A DNA stretch of 64,000 nt from Rhypophila decipiens (lineage: Eukaryota > Ascomycota > Sordariomycetes > Sordariales > Naviculisporaceae): the NCBI GenBank assembly GCA_033297075.1, contig MU858204.1, positions 27,583 through 91,582 on the forward strand, written 5' to 3'. A model generated the notes under the pieces. It was not told where the DNA came from, did no database searches, and saw only the letters and a program-made list of their open reading frames with translations. Below are positions 55,854-64,000 of this stretch, in pieces (the first letter of the stretch is position 1; each line of letters opens with the position of its first letter). The position numbers and the translations under genes were made by a program.

Positions 55854-56079
55854 AATTTTGCTGAATTTAATCTTACATGGTCAGGAAAATAACGGCAAAG
55901 AATATACTATAAAAGCAGAAAGAATACCACAAGTTTGAGTTATGGACGTAGAATAAGGAGATTGATATAAAGGCGCCACCAGTAGCCGTAAGAATAGATC
56001 GCGACATTAAATGTAACCGACTGTGTGTTTCGAAGACATAGGTGAAGAAGAGGAGTAAGACCGGCAGTGATAACCCTGC

Positions 56080-56370
56080 GTGATGCGGCTCCTGGAACGA
56101 GACTATACCCGCGAATTCCGCCTGACGAAGCACCTACCGAACGACGCGATCCCTGAGATACCACTTTACACGATACTTCCACATACTTGGGGCTACGAAG
56201 AGGTCTTCTTCAATGACCTGGTAGATGGTACGGCTAAGAACAAAGCAGACTATGCTAAGATACGGTTTTGCGGAAACTAAGCCGAGCGTGATGGGCTGAG
56301 ATTCTTAGGTGGATACATGCTGCATCGACAAATCCGACAAGGCTAAGCTTCAGCACGCCCTCTGTCACAG
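56080..56370 (+). pseudogene. HET-domain N-terminal fragment
   Basis: The frame from 56080 reads MRLLERDYTREFRLTK, then IPLYTILPHTWGYEEVFFND and KADYAKIRFCGN, the opening of the HET domain as found at the start of HET/NLR-type proteins (usual word LSHTWG). A stop at 56278 follows; just after it other frames continue with AERDGLRFL and pieces of the VDTCCIDK region, so the gene is frameshifted and cut after about 90 codons. No remainder is found nearby on this strand. Confidence 0.7.
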
Positions 56371-56486
56371 TGAGCCGTGATAACACAAGCGATAGTGCCC
56401 TATTGAAACCACTATATAACACACAATTCTAAGGCTAGCTTGGAGCTTAGAATTTGACATCCTTTTTTAAGGCGGTTTGGCGTAGT

Positions 56487-56583
56487 GTAACGCGGAGTGC
56501 GCTATCGTTTGGCAAGGGTCACAGATGAACAAAGTGTTGTCGTTGCGGAGTTAGGTGTCCGCTAACCAGTGTGTATTGAAGCC
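56487..56583 (+). repeat. 97-bp inverted repeat, left arm
   Basis: Matches the reverse complement of 63185-63281 with about six differences (around 94 percent). Includes GCGCTATCGTTTGGCAAG and TGCGGAGTTAGGTGTCCGCT. The two arms enclose 6.6 kb whose only complete gene is the sacsin/NO VEIN-like one. Confidence 0.85.
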
Positions 56584-56840
56584 TGTCCTCCGGACTCTCT
56601 GGCTGCGCCAGAAAGTCTGTATTATACTTGTGCGGTCGAAATACAAAAGGAGTCTCCGAGGGGCTGAACTTGCCAAGCCAGTTCAGCCCGGTTCAGCTCC
56701 GTTCAGCTCCGTTCAGCTTCGACCAGCCGCACTGCACCTTAGCGCACCGGCCTCTGGGTTCTGGGTGTTACACCTAGTGGTGTGGTTCTAGATTCCCAAA
56801 TCGTCACACATGCCTTCAGGAGGCATATAGGAAGCAAGTC

Positions 56841-57059
56841 TTACCCTGGTGCTTTCCAGGGACTAGCCTTATTTATTGCCTTTATCACTCCGTCTGGCGT
56901 TACTCTCTGGGCCATGTCAAATCCTAGCTCCCACTCATTGAGAAAGGTCTGATCTAAGGTACGGTTGCTAGGGGTGATAGCTTGAATTTGCGTGATTGGT
57001 CGAGGCTCAAGAGGAAAGCGGGTCCTCGGAAGAAGAAAATTCTGGCGCGTTAACCACAA
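56841..57059 (-). mobile_element. LINE ORF2 reverse-transcriptase linker fragment
   Basis: The minus strand reads PLEPRPITQIQAI, ELGFDMAQRVTPDGVIKAI and NKASPWKAPG, matching the segment between endonuclease and RT in fungal non-LTR ORF2 (usual word ..AI....P.KAPGPDGI). Only about 70 codons remain. Confidence 0.6.
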
Positions 57060-57322
57060 CGTTGCCGACTTTGAGGGCCGTTGCAGCCGTGCGCAGCGGC
57101 CTCCGTGCTAGAATTATTGTAGTCGATGTGTAGTATTTTCGTAGAGCATTTGAATAAGGTTGCAATGTAGGATTTTGCCGTGGTATGCCGATTAACTAAC
57201 TTTAGAACCCCTACTAAAAAGAAATATCAAATCAAAATATCAAAATATCAAAAAGATTCCCGCACCCAAATTGGACTATAGGTACCCCTGGGGTGTACTC
57301 CCGCTATCTGGTCGAAAGAAAT

Positions 57323-60300
57323 CTACCGTCCAGGAACAACAGACCACGTCTCCCCAGTAAAGACCAATCCACCGCCCACTCTCAACTCCTCCGGGTCAAA
57401 ATACACGCACATTCCAGGCCGCGTACTCTCGATGCTAAACACTCGCAGAATTATGTAGACCTCCCTTGGATGACTTTGCTGGTGGTTGGCCGCGTGTATA
57501 TCTCTCATCTGTATCCATGGCTGTTTAGCAAGTGCCGTCTCGCATTGATAAACTTAGAAGGGGGAAGACCTACACGTTGATACTGCCCCCTGCTCATATA
57601 GAACGGCGTCCCACATGGCCCGCTGGTCGTCTTCACTTCAATAAAGAACTTGGTAACTTGGCCTATAGTGTTGGTGTTAATAGCACTGTTGTTAAGATAC
57701 CCATTATCTCGCAATAGATTTTTCAGGCGACAACTAGTATCGTCAAATGTAAAATCTGCAGTCTCTCGGCCATTCCACGGCAGCAGGTCGGCATAGTCCG
57801 GATGATAATCTGCAATGTATCGCCGGATGGTGCTCTGCCAGTTGGACCGATCAAAATTGTTCTGGTCGCCAGGCTCGGAAAGAAGTTGTGAGAGAAGTTC
57901 AAAGACGTATAATTCACCTGCTGCGCCGATTTTCTTGTCTCTTTCGAGTTGGCTGCTGGATCTGAATCTGTTGAGAGTTTCGAGGCCGTCGAAGCTTGTG
58001 AAGTTGTTTGATGATAGAGATGGGAGGTTGTTGAGAAGGGAGCTCATGTCGAAGGATCCTCGTGAGGGAAAGGCGGCCGATCGGGCGGCTGTTGTTACTC
58101 TTTGTAGGAGTGCACGGTATTGTCTGTCTTCGATTGCTTGCTGGGGAGGTGGCCCTGAATGACTCCCAATGTGACTGGATGTTGGTATTTGTGGGCGATG
58201 GCTTGCAGATACCATGTGGCTCTGCTGAGTTATCGTGTGTATGATTAATGGCGACGGAGATGCCTCGCCCAACTCAGTTGTGGGAGTCGCTATCCCGGGT
58301 GTTGATGCAGCCAGGGTCGAAGAGAGGACATCGCTGGAGTGGTCACTTTCCTCTTTACAATCACACACACCTACCTTCCCGCAGTTCCAACATTCTGTCA
58401 CTCGCTGCTCCACTTCCTTTACCTCTACCTCTCCCTCTTGTCCTTCCTCTTGCTCGTCGTCTCCGCCCTCCGAGTCATCTTCGATTATGTCTTGGTTATC
58501 GATAGGAATCTTGATGATACCCTGATGGTCAAGAATTAGGTCCACGGCTGACACATCCAATGCCAATATGGTGGCGAGAGCATTGACCATCGTACTGTCA
58601 ACTTTTCCCCTGGACATACCACTTCCACTAATAATCTGAGTGGTTGAGTCTCGCATCAGCCAATCTGCGAACCGGGCAGGTAAGAGCGAGCCGAAAGAGA
58701 ACTCCTGCAATTTCCTGTTGATGGGGACATAGATAGAGAGCGTATCGTTTTCTTCCGACATGTGCACGTCTCCCGCGACGGGCTCTTCAGTCTGGACTGC
58801 ATGTCCATTCTGGGAAATGGTTGAAATGCGAGATATCCCGCTTGTTTCTATTACTTGGGTTGTACGAAGCAGTCGGTAAAGGTCTTGAGGGTCGGATTCG
58901 TATCTGGGACTACCGAATGTGGCGGCAATTCGGAGAAGAGCATACGCCCTTCGCTTGACGTCGCGCTTGGATGCCGAAACGTTCCGCGACAATGCACCAC
59001 TGGAGACGGATGTAATATCCTTTACCGATCTGGAAAGATAGCGGTGTTCAAGGTTAGCCCATTCGAGAAAGGGCTTGAGCTGGCGGACTTCAGCAAGAGT
59101 GTAATCGAGAAGCTTGATCTTGTCCTCGAATCGGGCTGCCATGGAGTCGCGGTCGATGATTGCAAACTCGGTTTCTGCGGCGGAAACCAGTCTCTTCCCT
59201 CCTTCTGGGTATTTGACGGCGAACACCCGAGCCGCGAGCAGAGGGTGTGGGTCGAGTTGATGTCGTTCAGCTGGTTCTGTTTGGAGAAGCGAGTTGAACG
59301 ACCAAATGACATTTTTGATGTCGTCAACTGTCCGTTCATGGTGATGAACCTGTATCAGCTCATCGTAAATCATCTCCAGTGTAAGCGTTTGAACTCCAAT
59401 TTTGTCAATGAAGAAGTCCCTTAGGTCTTCGTAGTGATCGTTTAGTACCACCTTGCCTCGAATATCGGCAGTGCTCGACCACAAGCAATCGACGCTCTTG
59501 TGCCAGCTGGGTTGACCATTCTTTGGAACGAAGATCATTTCGTGCTCTTCGAAAGATTTTCTTAGGTCCTGGGGAAAGGCAATGATATTCAATGTACTCA
59601 AATACTCGTAGAGGCCGTAAACATGGTCAAGGTCGCAAAGTGCCGGTCGACTCCGCAAATACTGAATCTCCCTCGTGATCTGGGCCCATGTTTCTGCTTT
59701 GACAGACAGAGTCCGCTGAAAGAAACGAGAAAGCAGTGCTATCTGGTCTGAGCCCGGCCCAAGAAGCTCCTCATACGCGTGCTTGAGTGAAGTAAATTGT
59801 CTTGTGCCTGGAGGCCCATCCCATACAACAGACTCCAGTTTCGACCATTTCGCGGAGCTGCCGCGGTGTGGTGGGATGAACAGGTATCCTTTCTCTGAGT
59901 CAATAAAGTTTCGGATGAGGTCCCTTTCTTCCCCACGATCGATAGCGACTGTACATTTTGCGTCGATCGCAATATACAGGTTCACAATTCGCTCGGGGCG
60001 GGTAACGCTCCGAGCACGCCCGTAAGTACTGCTGTATATACTTCTCAGGATGGCTAGTAAGAAGCTGATGTTTTCGTCCTTGCCGACGGAGAAGATTTTG
60101 TGAAGGAAGGCCCACTTGGCGCTGATCTGCTCCGGCGACATTGTATCCGAGCCCTCCAGGGCGAGGAACGGGAAGAACTCGTTTTCCTGCAGATAACGCG
60201 AACGTTGGGTTTGAAGGTCCGGGAGTGGTAGCCAGGTATGCTCGAAACTCCAAATCACAAGGACGTCATCCTCCGCCTCTTCCCACTCATCCTCATCATC

Positions 60301-62739
60301 CCCTTCAATTGCCGGAATGCAAAGTCCTTTCCCCCAAGTTCTTTTGATTTGATCAATCAGTGATTGGTTTCCAACAATTTTTGACCCTTCGTATTTCCAG
60401 AGACACTCCAGAAAGCCAAGAAGTTTCTCCCGGCGATATTCCCGAACATAATCCCACGTATCTGATAGCGAGTCTCCCTGGCGCGATACGAGTCGGAGTT
60501 TTTCTCGAACACCAAGTGTATCCTGAAGCCACTTTGACCATGTTGGATGTGATGATGAGGGTGCATTCGGCTTGTCCTCGAGATACGTCGGGTGTATAAA
60601 TTTGACAGGGAGCCCTGGAGCATCGCTAGTTGGCTGGAGAAGGGCTTCCGGCCCATAGGCATGGGAACTAGGAAGGTAAAAGTCGTGGATTTGGGGGTTT
60701 CGGAACTCACCGCTACTAGCAAAGATGTTGATGTTCTTGAGGGGGTTCTGTCCCGGCAGATGAGTGAGATACAGGTAGTGGAGATGGGATTTAGAGTCCG
60801 TAACGCTGATTATTTGCGTTGAAGAGCGAGTGTAGGCATCCAGGATACAATCCTTCACAGTTGTGATTTGTGGTTCGACCGCACCCAGGAGGATGAAAAG
60901 TGCCTTTCGATCTTGGTTCACGACCGATTCGGGGTGGAGTATAGGCAGACTTATGGCGGGCGGGATTGGGATTCCATTCGTTGTAGGGAGGTATACTGCA
61001 CCGTCGTTGGCAGACACCCATAGTCCTGACCAAAGAGGAAGGAGGGACATGCCCTTCATTCGTCTGATAGATGAAGTTTGGCTCCGTTCAAACATTTTGG
61101 TCAAAACCTTTGCGACTCTTGAGTGCCATTCTTCATTCGTCGACTTGGACTTCATTTTTGAGGTGGAACTTTTAAGATCGGCCTCCAGCCCATCCACCAT
61201 CTCATCGAAATTCATAACTTTGAGCCCGTATTTTCTAAGAACCGACCAACTGGCGTAAGGGTAAGCTTTTGAGATGAATAAGTCTTTGCTTGGGTCTTCA
61301 AAAAGGGGATCTTCGTTGCCGTCTGCTGCCTCGCTTGCCAAAATCCTCACATCCCGAATCAGACGGGGATGGCTGCGGTGTCGTGAGCGTAAAGCGGGGA
61401 TCTCCGACAGGCGTGATTTGATCTTGGGCATTAGACCAGCCCAAAAACTGCTGGAACTGCCGTCTTCTTCTAAAGGGAGAAAGCTCGGCCATGAGTAGCA
61501 CAAGTCGGCATGCTCGCAGAACTGCAGAACAGCCTTGACAAATGTATCTGCAATGCCATCTAAAAGATCTATGTTTCTTTTTGATGTGGTGACGATCTCT
61601 TGTCGGTTTGCACTGGTGTCGAAGTCGCATTGGATGATGAACTTGAAATCTGACATTCTGACCGGCAGAAATGCAAATAGCTGTTGTTTCTCCGTGCTTG
61701 GTTTCGAGTCGCCTGTAAGAGGAAATGCGAGAATGACTTCGGTTGTGGAAGATGCTTGATTACCTTCCTCCGTGTTCGGAAGTTCCCGATTGTTGCTCTT
61801 AGAGATGCCGTAGACCGTGTTTCTGGTGACGTGGTAGTGTTTCTTCTCAACCGTCACTTCTCCCTCTCCGTCTGTCGAACTTGTCTCGAGGAAAACACGG
61901 TGGTTGTCCAAGTTGCCCACGTCAAATTCTCTGGAGTTTTCCAACTCGCCATCTTCGTCGTAGAATGACACACGGATTTGCCTGAGATTTCGGAGGAACA
62001 ACATGCAGGTTTGCTGAAGATCATTCAGTTGCTTGAAGATAGTGTCGCGAAGATGCTTGAGTTCGGCTTGATCGCCCTTCTCATGGAGATGAAGCGTCAT
62101 GCGAGTCAAGGGCTGTGGTAGCTCCTCGTCGGTTTCCTCCCAAATAGGAAGAACCATGCCTAAGCCCAAATCACCTCTGTCATGCTTGAAGTAGAAGGAG
62201 AAATTGCCAGACTGGATATAGACCTTCCGGGCAGCGATGAAAACCGACTTGAACCCAATTCCCTTGGCTCCAATATAGCCGTGAGATCCCGACTTTGTGC
62301 TTTCGCCGACGGAACAAATGGCCAAGAGATCGTTTCCCGTGAATCCATCTTCGTTGCACTCAACAATGATTCGATTGGGGTAAACCTGGAACGAGATGAA
62401 GGGCAAATTTCCATTTGCTTGGGCTCGTGTGAAGCGGTTGTCATCGGCGTTCTGGAGCAGCTCGAAGACGAACCGAGCATCACTGCCATAGATATTTTGG
62501 GCGAGACTAGTTCAAATAGCGACGAGTTAGTTAGAGATGATAGAGAACTAGGATGCAGAGGGGCCATACGTTTTGATCGAGTGTGCCGCCAGCGTGTCTT
62601 TGGCCAGCATGCTTTCCTCGATGAGACGCCGAATATCTGGTCTCCATGCTTCGATCTCGGCCATGATGTCGTCGCCGACGAACCCAAACTTTCGGGAAAT
62701 GTTCAGAACCTCCGCCTTTGCCTGAGCCCTATCTGCCAT
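57323..62739 (-). CDS. Sacsin/NO VEIN-like protein: GHKL ATPase fused to a PD-(D/E)XK-like domain
   Basis: Three exons on the minus strand, 62739-62570, 62506-57574 and 57520-57323, give 1766 residues; both introns are GT-AG and the joins are in frame. The N-terminus carries an HSP90/sacsin-type ATP-binding fold: FVFELLQNADDN with Glu72 and Asn76 (N-box), NEDGFT at 108-113, and the lid/glycine motif GYIGAKGIGFKSVF at 133-146. A long helical middle of unknown fold follows, then an acidic run, a Cys cluster CWNCGKVGVCDC near 1430, and a Ser-rich linker. The C-terminus is NOV_C/DUF3883-like: Glu1588 (GAAGELYVFELL), Asp1641 (TADFTF) and Glu1680-x-Lys1682 (FIEVKTT), the residue set of PD-(D/E)XK nuclease folds, ending in VYFDPEELR and GETWSVVPG. 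Related ATPase-nuclease proteins occur in prokaryotic defence loci; the fungal role is unknown. No lesions seen. It is the only long intact gene in this transposon-rich region. Confidence 0.85.
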
Positions 62740-63184
62740 CTTGATCGACTGTCCTCGAAATTTGTATGTTTGAAAGATAACGAAGTGTAGTGTTTGGGAG
62801 TTGTAAATTTCAAGGAGTTAGTGCCTAGCAGTTGATTACGATCTGAATGTATCTCAGATAAGGTGTTGGGAATTGAAGTTGAACGAATTTCCACAGGGAT
62901 GTAGGCAACCATTAGGCCCCCTTTCGAGTGCTCAAGCAATGAAAGTTAGCCGCCGAGGTTGTCCCTGGAAACGTCGTTGGTTTCCCAACTTGCATATTGC
63001 GTAGTGATGAAACTCAACCCCTGTTTATCATGTCAACTTGGCCGCATTTCGCACAGTGCCAAGCGAAATCACACACTGTTTTATCGCACAACGCAAGGAA
63101 GATGGCATTCCCAGATTAGCTAACTTCAACCAGGAAGTCAGAACAAAAGAAACAAAAAAAAGATAGGCAAGCCTCAGCCATGAT
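62740..63184. other. Upstream region of the sacsin/NO VEIN-like gene
   Basis: 445 bases between the start codon and the right inverted-repeat arm. No coding sequence recognised; must contain the promoter. Confidence 0.45.
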
Positions 63185-63281
63185 AGCCTCAATACACACC
63201 GGTGAGCGGACACCTAACTCCGCAACCACAACACTTTGTTCATCTGTGACCCTTGCCAAACGATAGCGCACTCTGCGTTAC
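63185..63281 (-). repeat. 97-bp inverted repeat, right arm
   Basis: Reverse complement of 56487-56583 with about six differences. Similarity stops on both sides, so it is a discrete unit rather than part of a longer duplication. Confidence 0.85.
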
Positions 63282-63333
63282 AGAAACCAGATGAATGCCC
63301 TTGTTCGCATCCGTTAAAATTTTATTGTTACTG

Positions 63334-63912
63334 CTATAGCGATAGCCTATCTTCTTTCCAGCAAGTATCCTTACCGTAGTCGTGCAGAACAAAAGCCATC
63401 ATGAGATCGGTGAAAGACGATATTAAAAAAGACTTTCGGACGTCGTGGTGCAACCTCACCCGCTCCATTTCCCACACAGTCCACAGGTTTGTTGAGACCA
63501 AGTGCCGGATTATAAAGTCGAGCAGTCGTACCAGCTCCACCACCGTGTTCATGTCCGAGACCGGGCCCAGTTTCTTGTCAAGAAGCGAGAGGGCGTCGGC
63601 GTATACCATCGGCCCGACTTCGAGTATGTTGTCGCCTCCAGCTAGCCTGCGAGCCCGGTCTTTGTCTCGTGTTGTAACGAGGATGTATCCGTTTCGGCTC
63701 TGGGGCAGATACGTCAGCAGAGGCTTGCTGTCTTGGGCCTGTCGAATCTCGCCGTAGAACACGTCTCTATCGTCGGCGCTGTCGAGGATCATGATCCATC
63801 TCCCATTCCGTTCGTTGGACAGTCAGCTGTACACATGCTGTGGGATGTCGGCTTTGTGCTGGTTCCGGCCCGGCAGCTTGGCGGCGTCGGCAATTGCCCT
63901 GAAGCCTGTCAG
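63334..63912 (-). pseudogene. NLR-type NB-ARC fragment
   Basis: The minus strand reads FRAIADAAKLPGRNQHKADI and QHVYS, an in-frame TGA where Trp is usual, then LSNERNGRWIMILDSADD (Walker B region of NB-ARC), LLTYLPQSRNGYILVTTRDK (the sensor TTR motif) and ILEVGPMVYADALSLL, ending at VELVRLLDF. The P-loop lies outside the fragment, cut off by repeat sequence at about 63,930. After LDF the expected LPLA motif is absent; the frame continues to a possible GTAAGG donor near 63,380. NB-ARC ATPases act in fungal non-self recognition; this one is broken. Confidence 0.72.
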
Positions 63913-63929
63913 ATGGAAAGGGGTGCCTG

Positions 63930-63985
63930 TCAGAAAGGAAGGTTCTAGCAACTGCCAGAACTATGGATTTGTAACCATTGCCACA
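63930..63985 (-). repeat. Inverted copy of the LTR-3 5' segment
   Basis: Read on the minus strand it gives TTACAAATCCATAGTTCTGG and ends GAACCTTCCTTTCTGACAG, matching 53861-53912 on the plus strand. It abuts the broken NLR fragment. Probably an LTR or MITE terminus. Confidence 0.65.
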
Positions 63986-64000
63986 GACGCGTCATAGCTT

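Overview
The window looks like nuclear DNA of a filamentous ascomycete (Pezizomycotina, probably Eurotiomycetes; that rank is inference). Most genes have no introns or short GT-AG introns of about 50-95 bases, often with CTAAC/CTGAC-like branch sites. The families are typical of such fungi: HET-domain proteins, class-II P450s, a Pth11-like receptor, a 14-TM MFS exporter, a spherulin-4-like secreted protein and FunK1 kinase relics. I found no rRNA, tRNA or CRISPR.

Bases 1-20,460 are ordinary chromosome: SDR oxidoreductase (2325), spherulin-4-like secreted protein (3427, minus), HET protein (7377), amidohydrolase (10795), an Asn/Gly-repeat protein (13614), a P450 (15939) and a Cys/Pro-rich single-pass membrane protein (17976, minus).

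Bases 20,461-48,264 (27.8 kb) can be read as one degenerate Starship-like giant transposon. Short inverted termini (22 of 23 bases match) are bounded by a 5-base direct repeat ACAAC. At the right end, about 440 bases in and transcribed inward, lies a decayed DUF3435-type tyrosine recombinase gene (44225-47822, minus), the position expected of a 'captain'. By intron-aware reading it continues in frame into C2H2-like fingers and a chromodomain. The cargo would be a metabolic gene group (two P450s, an MFS exporter, a Pth11-like receptor, two FAD enzymes), with Helitron, LINE and FunK1 relics. A diverged right end and left end of the same family lie joined at 55,062-55,853, in the same orientation and with one core between them, as in a circle or tandem junction.

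Bases 48,265-64,000 are a transposon graveyard: a LINE ORF1 split by a solo LTR with intact 5-bp target duplication, three more LTR copies plus a fragment, a palindromic tandem array, a GTPase gene broken by a 29-bp duplication, and fragments of HET, LINE RT and NLR genes. The one long intact gene here is a 1766-residue sacsin/NO VEIN-like protein (57323-62739, minus) with a GHKL ATPase at the N-terminus and a PD-(D/E)XK-like C-terminus. It is flanked by 97-bp inverted repeats and may be cargo of a second element beginning at 55,290.

Intron/exon structures were worked out by hand from splice signals and reading frame. No alignments or database searches were run; family names rest on recognised motifs.
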